Positions 9,603 through 18,693 are shown, counted from the first letter of the stretch. The stretch: DNA of 50,570 nt from an uncultured Eubacteriales bacterium (GCA_900553295.1 USCR01000002.1:1-50570), one strand, 5' to 3'. Program-made: numbers and translations. The notes: generated by a model not told the origin, from the letters alone.

Positions 9603-12600
9603 TCAATAGTAAATCAGCAGGAACTGCTTCATGAAATCCAGCCACCAGGTGGGTGTGGTCACGCCACTGGCATAGGGATAGAAGCCTATGAAGCATATCA
9701 ATGCAAAGACCAGGTATGCCACGGTCAGCGCCCGGCCAAGCCGTGGCCAGCGTCCCTGCTGTATCCATTCTAGGGTCAGGGTCGCGCCCAGCACCAGGAA
9801 GGGTACGCTGGCAAAATAGTGGTAAATATACGTACCCCGAGGAACCAGGATCCACGGAAGCAACTGCGCCAGCAGGCCAATGACTACAAAGGCATATTTA
9901 TGGCTCACCATGGACTGCCAATGCAATGCGCCCTCCTGGCCCTGAATCTCATAGACATGTCCCCGGCACCAGATCAACGCGCACACCAGGATGCCCACCA
10001 GTCCGCCAATCCACACCGCAGGATTGCCAAAGCAGAAAATGGCGTAGCCATATCCCGCGGGCACATACCGGTCGGAGGCAAAGTACATGGGACGCTTGAT
10101 GAACAGCCATTCATACCAGGGCGAATAGAAGGGATGATCCATTCCAAGCCCGGGGGTGCTGTGGTAATTGTACATATCCTGCTGCACCCGGATGACCTTC
10201 TCCAGGAAGTCCCGCAAGGAGAGTTTCCCATAGCATGCCATTTGCGGAATGTAGCTAAGCAAATAAATTGCCACCGGTACCAGAATGAAAAACACCACGC
10301 ACCACAGGCACAGCCAAACCAGCCGCGTCAGCGTTTCCCGGCTGCGCCGTATGAGCGCCTCCCGTTGATCCTTGCTCAAACCGCCTGCCGTGGACAGCAG
10401 CTCCTTGGCCTGATACGACAGACGAATATGCCGCCAGCAGGTCCAGAAGAACAATACCGCCAGCCCGGCCCCGGCATACAGCCCGATCCACTTGCTGGCA
10501 ATCCCCAGGCCAATGGATACACCGCTCCAGGCGAGGTCGGTGAGCATGGGTTTCATGCCAGCCATCAGGTCCCGCTGCATAAAGCGAAGCATAAAGAAGA
10601 AGCTCATCATGATAAACAGCACCGGAAAGCTGTCAATGGTGGCAATGCGCGTTTGGGTCAGATGCATGCAGTCCAGCGCCAGCAACGCCATAGCGGCAAA
10701 GGCCAGATCCCGCCTCTTGGTCAACTGCTTGGCCAACAGGTACATGAATGGCAGCATCAGGATACCTGCCATGCAACCCGCAAACCGCCAGCCAAAGGGA
10801 GTCATGCCAAAGAGCGCAATGCACCAGGACATGAGCACCTTGCCCAGGGGCGGATGGGTCCATTCATATACGGAGGTGCCGTTGAGCAGCTCAAAGGCTG
10901 TGCGGGCATGGTAAATTTCATCAAAGTAGGTGCTGTTATACCAGCTGGGTTCCCCCTCCAGGGTATCTTGTTCATCCAGCAGGTTTTCCGGATCGCTGAA
11001 CAAGGTGGAGGCCTCGTTGGCATGCACACGGCTTACCACCTGCGCCGGGAGCACCGTTTGATCCTCCAAGCGGAAAATCACTTCATCCAGGATCAAGCCG
11101 ATTTGCTGCGCCGTAATGCGTACATAGCGCCCGGAAAGAGACCTGGGCGTACCATAGCCATCGTAGGTCCGCTGCCCGTTGGCATTGACCGTATAGGGCG
11201 TGAGGTACATCCAGCGGAAGCATTGGCCCTGATCCATCTGTGCCCAGTACTCTTCGGACCACAGTTCCCCATCTTCGCTGACAGCCACGGAGAAGTCGCT
11301 GTAACTCACCTGGGCAAAGTAGAGCATGCGGAAATCGTCATAGTGGGCGCCCAGGTCGATCACCACTTGCTCAGTGGCGTCGGTGGATTTCCAGGGATTC
11401 TGGGGCGCCTTGGTGCTGCCCAGGTTGCAAAGGGCCAGCGCCCCGTATACCAGCGTAACCGCAGCCACCAGCACGGCGTCCACCCGCTTCCAGTGCAGGC
11501 CCGCATCATAGCGCAAATCAAGCACATTGCCAGGCTTGGCCGGGAGTTGAACAGGTTTTCCCAGCCGCAACCCCCCATGCGCCTGCTGGGGTTGGTTTTC
11601 CACCATCACCCGCTGTCCGGTCCACACGGCCAGCAGCGCACTCAATACATTGACAAGGGAAATCAGATTGTTTAGCCAGAGCGTATCATTGTTCAGATGC
11701 CCCATGCTGGAGCCCAGGCGTAGAGAATTGTCCAGCACGATACCCGCATTGACAAAAATGGTCAGGGTACCACAAATCATCAGCAGCAGGATGCGCCAGT
11801 CCCGATGCTGCAAAAAGGCCAGGGCAAAGAACAGCAGCGCCGGGAACAGATACCGTTCATGCATCTTCAGCCCAAAGACACAGAGCAGCATGAACAGCAT
11901 GCCACCCGCCAGGGGCAGATTTTCCAGTCTGCCACCCCGCAGATACATGCCCAGCGTCAGCAGAATGCACAACGCCATGGCCGGTACACCCAGCCAGGTA
12001 TACGCGGGCTGCACAAACGCCGCCACCAGGTAGTATACCGTGAAGCAGGCCATGACCGCAGGCTCCGCCCAGAACCAGCGAAGTTTTCCACGCTGGCGTA
12101 TCCAGGTAACGGCACTCCAGGCGGCACACAGCAGCGCAAAGGCCACCGGCAGCTGCCAGCCCGCAGAGGCCGTAGTACTCACCCAGTTCCCGTCAAAGAG
12201 GTAGTACAGGTTGGCCATGTTCACCGTGGCATAAGAATACGAGGCAAGGGTATTGCTGTACAGGGTGAAAAGCCAGTTCCAGTTCAACCCACTGCCCAGG
12301 GAGAAGGGCAGCACCACCACCAGCGCCGTGAGCACGGCAATGCCCGCTCCCTGCAGCATGGCGCGGCGGTCCTCACGATGCTTGACCCAGACAATCCCCA
12401 TTGCCAGCAGCCCCAGGAAACCCAGCATCAGCGCCTGGGGTTTTACGAGAACGCAAAGCATATACAGGGGCAGAGCGGCCCGCCAGTTGCGCCGCATGGC
12501 CGTCAACGCCACCAGCGCCAGCAGCAGGCAGAGCACGCTGTCCATCTGGCACCAGGCCGCGCTGTTGAGGAAGAATGCCGGATTAAAGGCCATCAGTGCC

Positions 12601-13772
12601 GCCAATACCGCCGCAGGACGGTCTCCCAGCTTTTCCCGCCCGACACGGTAAAGCAAATAGGACGCACCCAGGTCGCAGGCCATGGGCACCAGTTTGATGA
12701 CCAAGACGGACATCACGTCATAATAAGAGCCGATGCCCAGGGTGGCAAACCAGCTTGCAAAGCCCGCCGGGGTTATCCCGTTGAGCAGATTGATGATTCC
12801 GTTATCCAGCCAGAGCACGTACAGGTACGCCGGCGGATAGTCACAGAACTGGTCCGCCGCATAAAACCCAGCCGGCCCCAGCTGCGTCATGGACGCACCC
12901 CACGCCCGGAAGCAGTTCACGTCCACCTGATAGCCGCTGACCAGGCACGCGACCACCACCCTTGCCAGCGCCGCGGCAATCAGGGCAACCACCAAAAAGG
13001 CAGGTGCATGCTTTTTCTTCTCCATGGGGACGAGAGGCTCTTTTTCACGGCGCCGCATTATTACGTCACAGGCGACCAGGGCGGCTAGGACATAAAGTGC
13101 CGAAATCACCAGCAGCCACGGCCAGAAGGGATCTGCCTCCCCCTCCTGGACAGGTTCTATTACGGTTTCCTGCACATCGGGCTCGAACCACAGGCTGGCC
13201 ACCCCGTCGCCAGGGACAATGTTCACCTCTCGCAGGGAAAGATTGTCAAAGACGGCGGTACCGCGGCTTTCTCCGCTGTAACCACCCAAGCGTGCAAAAA
13301 CCGTTACCTCCGTCTGCTCCGGGCCGGTCTCGCCATACAGCTCCACATACTGCCATTCCCCTGCCGTGTCGTAAACGCTTTCGCTGAACACATACAGTCC
13401 CTCCACGGACAGGTTGGCGCCCAGGCCGCTATCAGGAATCTGTTCGGCGCGGATATAGCCGGAGAGACAGTACAGGCTCTCCGGCTTTACCTCCACCCGC
13501 TGGGCAAAGCGGGCATCGTTATCCCCCAGGTTTTCAATTTGTACGCTGTGCTCGCCCTCCTGGGCATCCCCGGTAAGCACGGCGAAATTCGTATAGCCCT
13601 CCTGGCGGTTGTACTGGTCGGTATACCATCCATCCGGCATACCGTCCGCACCGATGATCTCAAAGCTGCCATTGTACAGCAGATTCTCTTCCGCTTCCTC
13701 TGCCAGGGATGCGGCAAAGCACATCGCCAGGCAGCAGCAAAGCATCAAGCATAGGAGCACCCGTTTGTACAT
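9603..13772 (-). CDS. Giant membrane protein: CBM-like + GT-C + F5/8C-like + GT39
   Basis: A 1389-residue protein with four modules. Residues 1-26 are a signal peptide; about 30-185 are a carbohydrate-binding-like beta domain (CBM4/9 type: NLLYNGSFE at the start, a FDNLSLREV end). A membrane helix (219-241) leads to a first GT-C glycosyltransferase (about 258-720) with an early Asp (YQVDVNCFRAWG), CDYPPAYLYVLW and a later HERYLFP block. About 795-905 form a second extracytoplasmic beta domain resembling discoidin/F5/8C. From about 945 comes a protein-O-mannosyltransferase (GT39/PMT) module with YFDEIYHAR, HPPLGK and RIATIDSFPVLF. It likely transfers polyprenyl-phosphate sugars to proteins or envelope glycans outside the membrane. 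ATG chosen with GAGG 7 nt upstream. It interrupts the conserved yraN-comM order. Confidence 0.88.
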   Translation of the reverse strand: MYKRVLLCLMLCCCLAMCFAASLAEEAEENLLYNGSFEIIGADGMPDGWYTDQYNRQEGYTNFAVLTGDAQEGEHSVQIENLGDNDARFAQRVEVKPESLYCLSGYIRAEQIPDSGLGANLSVEGLYVFSESVYDTAGEWQYVELYGETGPEQTEVTVFARLGGYSGESRGTAVFDNLSLREVNIVPGDGVASLWFEPDVQETVIEPVQEGEADPFWPWLLVISALYVLAALVACDVIMRRREKEPLVPMEKKKHAPAFLVVALIAAALARVVVACLVSGYQVDVNCFRAWGASMTQLGPAGFYAADQFCDYPPAYLYVLWLDNGIINLLNGITPAGFASWFATLGIGSYYDVMSVLVIKLVPMACDLGASYLLYRVGREKLGDRPAAVLAALMAFNPAFFLNSAAWCQMDSVLCLLLALVALTAMRRNWRAALPLYMLCVLVKPQALMLGFLGLLAMGIVWVKHREDRRAMLQGAGIAVLTALVVVLPFSLGSGLNWNWLFTLYSNTLASYSYATVNMANLYYLFDGNWVSTTASAGWQLPVAFALLCAAWSAVTWIRQRGKLRWFWAEPAVMACFTVYYLVAAFVQPAYTWLGVPAMALCILLTLGMYLRGGRLENLPLAGGMLFMLLCVFGLKMHERYLFPALLFFALAFLQHRDWRILLLMICGTLTIFVNAGIVLDNSLRLGSSMGHLNNDTLWLNNLISLVNVLSALLAVWTGQRVMVENQPQQAHGGLRLGKPVQLPAKPGNVLDLRYDAGLHWKRVDAVLVAAVTLVYGALALCNLGSTKAPQNPWKSTDATEQVVIDLGAHYDDFRMLYFAQVSYSDFSVAVSEDGELWSEEYWAQMDQGQCFRWMYLTPYTVNANGQRTYDGYGTPRSLSGRYVRITAQQIGLILDEVIFRLEDQTVLPAQVVSRVHANEASTLFSDPENLLDEQDTLEGEPSWYNSTYFDEIYHARTAFELLNGTSVYEWTHPPLGKVLMSWCIALFGMTPFGWRFAGCMAGILMLPFMYLLAKQLTKRRDLAFAAMALLALDCMHLTQTRIATIDSFPVLFIMMSFFFMLRFMQRDLMAGMKPMLTDLAWSGVSIGLGIASKWIGLYAGAGLAVLFFWTCWRHIRLSYQAKELLSTAGGLSKDQREALIRRSRETLTRLVWLCLWCVVFFILVPVAIYLLSYIPQMACYGKLSLRDFLEKVIRVQQDMYNYHSTPGLGMDHPFYSPWYEWLFIKRPMYFASDRYVPAGYGYAIFCFGNPAVWIGGLVGILVCALIWCRGHVYEIQGQEGALHWQSMVSHKYAFVVIGLLAQLLPWILVPRGTYIYHYFASVPFLVLGATLTLEWIQQGRWPRLGRALTVAYLVFALICFIGFYPYASGVTTPTWWLDFMKQFLLIYY

Positions 13773-13830
13773 GTTCACACCTCGACTTCGTAATTGGTGG
13801 GAATTTCATCCCAAGTGTTCGCAGTGGGCT

Positions 13831-14187
13831 TCAATCCCATGCACCCGCCTCAAAGGCGCAAGGCACATGGCGCAGCCCGGCCGCAGTAATCTCCACCACA
13901 TCAAAACGAGCGGAACGCTCCATCCATTCCCTTTCCAGCAAAAACGCTGAAGCCGCATGGATAATTCGCCTTTGCTTGGCAGGGGTCACACGGCACATGC
14001 CCTCCCCCGCAGCGCCGCGGCCCGACGCCTTTACCTCCACAAAAACCACCTGTTCGCCGTCCTCCATGACCAGGTCCAGCTCCCCGTCCCCACCGCGGTA
14101 GCGCCGGGCAAGCGTGCGCATTCCCTGCGCACACAAGTAGGCTTCCGCCATTGCTTCCCCCTGGCGTCCCAGGGCGTCCGCTTTCAT
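13831..14187 (-). CDS. yraN: YraN/UPF0102 family nuclease-like protein
   Basis: 118-residue restriction-endonuclease-like fold protein of the UPF0102 family, function not established. The characteristic pattern is present: LGRQGEAMAEAYLCAQGM, then YRGGDGELDLVMEDGEQVVFVEVKA (the D...EVK nuclease-like core), and the basic VTPAKQRRI motif. The start overlaps the rnhB stop by 4 nt. The rnhB-yraN neighbourhood is standard in Bacillota. Confidence 0.93.
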   Translation of the reverse strand: MKADALGRQGEAMAEAYLCAQGMRTLARRYRGGDGELDLVMEDGEQVVFVEVKASGRGAAGEGMCRVTPAKQRRIIHAASAFLLEREWMERSARFDVVEITAAGLRHVPCAFEAGAWD

Positions 14188-14810
14188 GGACTGGGCAGGA
14201 GTTTTTTAAGAAAACTCCTGCGGTGTTCCGGCAGGGGACCATATTGCCGCAGGGCCGCCAGATGCTCCGCCGTGCCATACCCCTTATGACGTGCAAAGCC
14301 ATACTGTGGGTAGCGGCTGTCCAGGTCGATCATCTGCCGGTCTCTGGTAACTTTTGCCACTATGCTGGCCGCCGCAATGGCATAGGAGGTTGCATCCCCC
14401 TTGATAATGGGGATTTCCATGCCGTGCAATCCCAGATTCGTCACCGCGTCAATCAGAAATACATCCGCGGGGACCTGGGCTGCCGCCACCCGCATAGCCT
14501 TGCGGGTGGCCTCCAGAATGTTGATTTCATCAATCTCCTGGGGGGACACCTGGCCGATGCCCACGTAGCGGGCCACAGCCATGATCTGCTCATAAACCTT
14601 TTCCCGGCGGCTCTCGGACAGTTTCTTGCTGTCATCCACCCACTCCAGCACCGGTTCCGGCGGCATCACCACGCAGGCCACCACCACGTTGCCGGCCAGG
14701 GGACCACGGCCCACTTCATCCATGCCGGCCACCACCATTCCCTGTTCCCAGAAGGGACGATCCGTGGACAGCAGCTGTTCCGCGCGCTGCCTGCGGTCAA
14801 TTTTCGCCAT
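14184..14810 (-). CDS. rnhB: Ribonuclease HII
   Basis: Cleaves the RNA strand of RNA-DNA hybrids and removes misincorporated ribonucleotides. The first catalytic block is AGMDEVGRGPLAGNVV; DDSKKLSESRREK and a terminal block ending in KGYGTAEH complete the family signature. The ATG at 14810 (208 aa) was chosen because GGAGG lies 6 nt upstream; an in-frame GTG further up is embedded in that site. It overlaps ylqF by 14 nt and yraN by 4 nt. Confidence 0.96.
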   Translation of the reverse strand: MAKIDRRQRAEQLLSTDRPFWEQGMVVAGMDEVGRGPLAGNVVVACVVMPPEPVLEWVDDSKKLSESRREKVYEQIMAVARYVGIGQVSPQEIDEINILEATRKAMRVAAAQVPADVFLIDAVTNLGLHGMEIPIIKGDATSYAIAAASIVAKVTRDRQMIDLDSRYPQYGFARHKGYGTAEHLAALRQYGPLPEHRRSFLKKLLPSP

Positions 14811-15705
14811 GGTTTTCCTCCTCACGCGGTGCAGCGCCGGGCGAGGCTATGCGGCGCCGCGTCTCCTGGGCAGGCAGCTCCAGGGTAATCCGTCCCAGCT
14901 TGCCGGCGCGGAACTCGTCCAGAACCACCGCGCAGCCGCGGTCCAGATCACACACATTGCCCTTCATCAGGAAGCCCCGTCCCCGGCACACGCCTTCCAG
15001 CAGGTCCACCCCGCGCAGGGATACATCCTTGAGCTTAAAGCGTTCCGCCACGCGACCCGGGCACGCCTGGAGGAGATCCTCCAATAAGTGAATGGCCAGC
15101 ATGGCCACATCCACCACATCATCCTTCACCGTACCGATGTAGCACAGCCGCTCAGCTGCCCGCTTGTCATCCAGCCGGGGCCAGAGCAGTCCGGGGGTGT
15201 CCATCAGCTCCAGGTAGGGCGTGATTTTCACCCACTGATTCGCACGGGTAACGCCGGGCCGGTCCCCCACTTTGGCAATACTGCCGCCATGGAGACGGTT
15301 GATAAACGTGCTCTTGCCCACGTTGGGTACGCCAACGACCATTGCGCGCACGGTCTTGCGCACGCCCTTTTCCGCCGCGCGTTCCACAGTCTCCCGGGCG
15401 GCGCGCTCAATCATTTCCAAGGCTTCCTTCACCTTTCCCGCGGTGGAAACGTAAGCCATGGCGTCCAATCCCTGTTGGCGGAAAAAGCGCAGCCAGGCCT
15501 GTGTCCCGTTGGGATCAGCCAGGTCGGCCTTATTCAAAAGCAGCACCCGCGTCTTTCCGCCAATCAGTCGGTCCAGGTCGGGATTACGGCTGGCATGCGG
15601 CAGGCGTGCATCGCAAAGCTCAATCACCAGATCCACACGGCCAAGCTGCTGTGCCAGCTGCCGCTTTGCTTTCGCCATGTGTCCCGGGTACCAGTTAATG
15701 TCCAT
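14797..15705 (-). CDS. ylqF: YlqF/RbgA ribosome-assembly GTPase
   Basis: Circularly permuted GTPase needed for late 50S subunit assembly. The order of motifs is permuted as expected: G4 LLLNKADLAD first, then G1 GVPNVGKSTF, a PGVTRANQWV switch region and G3 MDTPGLLWP. The N-terminus INWYPGHMAKAKRQ is diagnostic. The start at 15705 (302 aa) puts GGAAGG 6 nt upstream and matches family N-termini; longer in-frame starts lack this. It heads the minus-strand run that ends at hslU. In many Bacillota ylqF follows rplS directly; here about 1.2 kb on the other strand separates them. Confidence 0.96.
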   Translation of the reverse strand: MDINWYPGHMAKAKRQLAQQLGRVDLVIELCDARLPHASRNPDLDRLIGGKTRVLLLNKADLADPNGTQAWLRFFRQQGLDAMAYVSTAGKVKEALEMIERAARETVERAAEKGVRKTVRAMVVGVPNVGKSTFINRLHGGSIAKVGDRPGVTRANQWVKITPYLELMDTPGLLWPRLDDKRAAERLCYIGTVKDDVVDVAMLAIHLLEDLLQACPGRVAERFKLKDVSLRGVDLLEGVCRGRGFLMKGNVCDLDRGCAVVLDEFRAGKLGRITLELPAQETRRRIASPGAAPREEENHGEN

Positions 15706-15756
15706 ATCGCACCTTCCAATATCTGGAATTCCCATGAGAAAATGAATTTCCCTTAT

Positions 15757-15785
15757 GTAATACCATTCTTTCCCGGAAAATGCAA
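15757..15785 (-). promoter_or_regulatory. Promoter of the ylqF...hslU block
   Basis: On the minus strand TTGCAT (15780-15785) is followed after 17 nt by TATTAC (15757-15762), with a TG one base upstream (extended -10). It lies about 50 nt before the ylqF start. A further TATAAT without a good -35 box lies upstream around 15800 and could be a second start. Confidence 0.6.
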
Positions 15786-15861
15786 GGGTTTTCTTCATTA
15801 TATTGATTTCAGGTTGCATTAGAAAGCAGGAACGGGGGTAGCCATATGGCGAAAAATATCG

Positions 15862-15867
15862 TATAAT
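15862..15867 (+). promoter_or_regulatory. -10 box for the small-ORF/DUF4230 pair
   Basis: A perfect TATAAT 35 nt before the ATG of the 55-codon gene. No recognisable -35 hexamer at 16-18 nt spacing and no extended -10 TG, so strength is uncertain. Confidence 0.4.
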
Positions 15868-15902
15868 GTCATAGACATTCCGAGAAGGAGGTAACGCAAA
15901 AA

Positions 15903-16070
15903 ATGCGTACAGAACATCGTCCAGCGCCTGGACGCTCTCGCCGCCGTTCTTCCAAAGCGCGGTCGTTCTTTATGGGCTTTGGCGTACTTGCCTTTGGCGT
16001 GTTGCTTGCGAAATATGCGGTCATCCCCCTGCTGGTATGGGTGCAGACCCTGGTGGGAGGTGCGCCATGA
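15903..16070 (+). CDS. Small membrane protein, 55 aa
   Basis: Unrecognised small protein. It has a very strong ribosome site (AAGGAGGT, 9 nt before the ATG) and a 4-nt ATGA overlap with the next gene, so it is very likely translated. Residues 1-21 are strongly basic (eight Arg/Lys, RSRRRSSKARS), followed by one hydrophobic segment at about 22-50 (FFMGFGVLAFGVLLAKYAV...). The basic end should stay in the cytoplasm. Being coupled to a membrane-anchored DUF4230 protein suggests a partner or assembly role; that is inference. Confidence 0.8.
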   Translation: MRTEHRPAPGRSRRRSSKARSFFMGFGVLAFGVLLAKYAVIPLLVWVQTLVGGAP

Positions 16071-16687
16071 AACATATTGGACGCTGGTTTGCCAAGGTAC
16101 TGGGGAGCGCCCTGTGCATTGTGCTTATTTTTGTTATGCTCCCGTATGCCAGCCGGCTTGCGGCACAATGGATGCCGGATCTCAGCGGCGCGGCGCTGAC
16201 CCAGTCCGCCACGCTTGCCCGTGAGATCCGTTCCTCCGCCCGTCTGGAAACCACCACCGTGGATGAGCAAGGCGTGCTGACCTCCACCACCACGGCGTTT
16301 CTCATTGGGGTAGTGCAATCTGTGGCCATCAGCTATGACTATCACGCCAGTGTAGGCATTGACTTAAGCAAGGTTGCCATGGACGTAAGCGGGAATACGA
16401 TCACTTTTTACCTGCCCGAGCCTGAAGTGCTTGCCGACAGCCTAACGCCCGATTATACCAATTCCACCATCAATGATACCTGGTACACCTTGACGGATGA
16501 ACGCCGGCAAGCCTTGCTGGAGGAGGAACGGCTGGCACGCCGCGCAGCCGTCACCCAGGAGCAGTCCTCCGCACAGGCTGCCTGGGAGAATACCGTTGCG
16601 GTATTTGAAAACTATATTGCGCAATGGCTTCAGCTGGCCAACAGCCGCTTTGTTTGCCGGTATGAACCCTTGCAGACGGCGGAATAG
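16067..16687 (+). CDS. DUF4230 membrane-anchored protein
   Basis: Protein of about 206 aa with one N-terminal membrane helix (residues about 8-32, LGSALCIVLIFVMLPYAS) and an outside domain. The domain matches the DUF4230 pattern by eye: an early AREIRSSARLETTT, a central YHASVGIDLSKV, then ITFYLPEPEVL and a charged coiled-coil-like C-terminal helix (RRQALLEEERLARRAAV). Function of the family is unknown. Start at 16067 chosen because GGGAGG lies 6 nt upstream and the codon overlaps the upstream stop. Confidence 0.8.
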   Translation: MKHIGRWFAKVLGSALCIVLIFVMLPYASRLAAQWMPDLSGAALTQSATLAREIRSSARLETTTVDEQGVLTSTTTAFLIGVVQSVAISYDYHASVGIDLSKVAMDVSGNTITFYLPEPEVLADSLTPDYTNSTINDTWYTLTDERRQALLEEERLARRAAVTQEQSSAQAAWENTVAVFENYIAQWLQLANSRFVCRYEPLQTAE

Positions 16688-16755
16688 CGAGTTTAGGCAA
16701 TCCTTGCCCGCGTCAGCGTGCTGCAATGCAAATGCCTGCCACACGTTAGAAAGAT

Positions 16756-16803
16756 CTAGGACTCGGTACAAAGCAAAGTATCTCCCATAGCATTTTCCTC
16801 CTT
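16756..16803 (-). other. Tiny ORF with strong Shine-Dalgarno, possible gene remnant
   Basis: AAGGAGG (16797-16803, minus strand) lies 8 nt before an ATG opening a 10-codon frame (MGDTLLCTES), and 3 nt before another ATG opening 15 codons. It sits downstream of the rplS terminator, antisense to the end of the DUF4230 region, with no visible promoter. It may be the remnant of a lost gene or a chance site. Confidence 0.25.
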
Positions 16804-16876
16804 GTTGATTCGGCGCAGAGGATGCAAGCCCTCATGCCTGGGACCGCTTGTTCAGCAGTTCCCATTAGGAAAAGAC

Positions 16877-16921
16877 AAAAAAAGTTCCGCACTCCCATAC
16901 CGGGAACACGGAACTTTTTTT
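16877..16921 (-). terminator. rplS intrinsic terminator
   Basis: Arms AAAAAAAGTTCCG (16877-16889) and CGGAACTTTTTTT (16909-16921) pair perfectly. The hairpin begins 11 nt after the rplS stop. The A- and T-rich outer arms give a U-tract on either strand, so it may also stop transcription coming from the DUF4230 gene. Confidence 0.92.
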
Positions 16922-16931
16922 GCCCTCAGTC

Positions 16932-17282
16932 TTACACGCGCTTAACTTCCTTAAGCTTGGCCGCCTTGCCCTGCAGGTTGCGCAGGTAGTACAGCTTCGC
17001 GCGGCGCACTTTACCGCTGCGGATGATTTCCACATGATCCACGCGGGGAGAATGCATGGGGAACGTACGCTCCACGCCAATGCCATAGGAAACGCGGCGG
17101 ACCGTGAAGGTTTCACGTACACCGCCATTGCGCATGGCGATCACAACGCCCTCGAACGCCTGGAGACGCTCGCGGCTGCCTTCCACAACCTTGACCCACA
17201 CACGAACGGTGTCGCCAATGCTGATCTTGGGCAGATCGGTACGGAGTTGCTTCTGTTCGATAGAACGGATAATCTCATTCAT
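16932..17282 (-). CDS. rplS: 50S ribosomal protein L19
   Basis: Ribosomal protein at the 30S-50S interface (116 aa, normal). Typical blocks are [45 protein letters not shown] and [18 protein letters not shown]. The ATG at 17282 ([10 protein letters not shown]) matches family N-termini and has GGAGG 10 nt upstream. It is a single-gene unit with its own promoter and terminator. Confidence 0.98.
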   Translation of the reverse strand: MNEIIRSIEQKQLRTDLPKISIGDTVRVWVKVVEGSRERLQAFEGVVIAMRNGGVRETFTVRRVSYGIGVERTFPMHSPRVDHVEIIRSGKVRRAKLYYLRNLQGKAAKLKEVKRV

Positions 17283-17363
17283 TGTAAGTGTTCCTCCTTC
17301 CCTCATAGACGTTCATGCGCAAGTCAATGCCTGGCAGCGGAACGCCCGTATGTCACAACGAGG

Positions 17364-17393
17364 ATTATAGCATATTTTCGCTCTGTATTGCAA
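17364..17393 (-). promoter_or_regulatory. rplS promoter
   Basis: Minus-strand TTGCAA (17388-17393), 18-nt spacer, TATAAT (17364-17369), preceded by TGC (extended -10). The 5' leader would be about 75 nt. Confidence 0.8.
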
Positions 17394-17412
17394 GTGCTTT
17401 TTTTAAAAAAAG

Positions 17413-18693
17413 TCAGTCTTTCCCTGCTCTCTTCATAAGTCTGTTTCCCTTGTTCCGTCTCCTCCCACGCCAAGCGCCTTGGGGCAATTCGCATTGAATT
17501 CGCAAGACGTCCTGCTGTGGGTAACTGGCGTGGATGTGTCCACCATGCATTTGTACAATGCTTTGCGCCGCGGAAAGACCGATGCCGCATCCGCCGCTGC
17601 TTTGGGAGTGCGCCGCGTCCCCCCGATAGAAGCGCTCAAACAATGCATCCGGTTCACAATCCGGCAGTGCATCCACCGTGTTTTCCACCGCCAGACGGGC
17701 TTGCCCCCGTATGGATTGAAGCGCGATGGAGATGCGTCCGCCACGGTTGGTGTACTGCATGGCATTGTCCAGGAGCACCACAAGCAGCTGTTCCAGCGCC
17801 TCACGGTTTCCGCGAAGGAGCAAGGACGGAGGTACTTGCGTTACCAGCGACAGCCCGCGCGCTTCCAAGCGTTCATCATACGTGGTAAGGAGATTTTGCA
17901 GCAATGTCGCGAAATCCAGCTGCTCTTCCTGGGCACGCAACTGGCGCTCGTCCATTCGCGCCATCATCAGCAGCTGGCGGAGCATGCCGCTCATGCGGCC
18001 CACCTGGACACGGATATTTGCGCTCCAGCGGCTCTCTCCCCCGTGAAGCTCCAGCGCATCCAGATTGGCCAGGATGATGGCCACTGGCGTTTTCATTTCG
18101 TGACTGGCATTGGTAATAAACTGCTTTTGCCGTTCCACGTTACGGCCATAGGAACGCGCCACCTTGGATGCCACCGGTTGGAGAATGCAAAAAAGCAGTA
18201 TCCAGCATACCGCCCCCACCGCCAGAGCGCCACGCAACATATTATACAGGCCCTGAAGCGCAATGGCGTTATCCAGCAGGATCATGCGTGCTGATCCATC
18301 CACATTGCGCTGCACGCGGTATTTATAGGCGCCCACCTTGCCGCTATCCCCGGTGGTGCGGAGGATTTCCGCCACGCAGTTCTGCACGGAAACCCCCGCA
18401 TCCTCCACGATGCCCCGGGACTGTACGGATACGATCTCCCCGGTGGCATCCGTCGCGATATCGTAAAAGCCGGCAGGAAACATGCGTTCTCCCGGCTCAT
18501 ACCCAAACATTGCTGGGGAAGCGGGCTGCGTATATCCGTTCCTATTGTCCAGCATCATGCTCAGAAAACGTTCAGAGTCCCGTTCCAGCATCATATAACT
18601 GGCAACGATCATGCCGCCTATGACCAGTACCAGCAGGATTGAAAAGGCTCCCATAGCGCCCCAGATAAAGCGCCGCCGAAGCATGCGGATCAT
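17413..18693 (-). CDS. Two-component sensor histidine kinase
   Basis: Membrane histidine kinase (426 aa) partner of the regulator just upstream. Two membrane helices (about 10-33 and 154-172) bracket a 120-residue outside sensor domain with no family I recognise. The dimerisation helix has the phospho-acceptor His198 in NASHEMKTPVAI. The ATPase domain has an N box (LLDNAMQYTNRGG), an FERFYRGD F box and a GIGLSAAQSIVQMHGG G2 box; the usual DNG G1 motif is not evident. Start codon overlaps the regulator's stop by 4 nt. No target gene can be assigned. Confidence 0.92.
   Translation of the reverse strand: MIRMLRRRFIWGAMGAFSILLVLVIGGMIVASYMMLERDSERFLSMMLDNRNGYTQPASPAMFGYEPGERMFPAGFYDIATDATGEIVSVQSRGIVEDAGVSVQNCVAEILRTTGDSGKVGAYKYRVQRNVDGSARMILLDNAIALQGLYNMLRGALAVGAVCWILLFCILQPVASKVARSYGRNVERQKQFITNASHEMKTPVAIILANLDALELHGGESRWSANIRVQVGRMSGMLRQLLMMARMDERQLRAQEEQLDFATLLQNLLTTYDERLEARGLSLVTQVPPSLLLRGNREALEQLLVVLLDNAMQYTNRGGRISIALQSIRGQARLAVENTVDALPDCEPDALFERFYRGDAAHSQSSGGCGIGLSAAQSIVQMHGGHIHASYPQQDVLRIQCELPQGAWRGRRRNKGNRLMKRAGKD

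Noticed and set aside
9819..11675. A 618-codon open frame on the plus strand
   Set aside because: Antisense to the giant glycosyltransferase; His/Gln/Pro-rich composition typical of a shadow frame, with no ribosome site.
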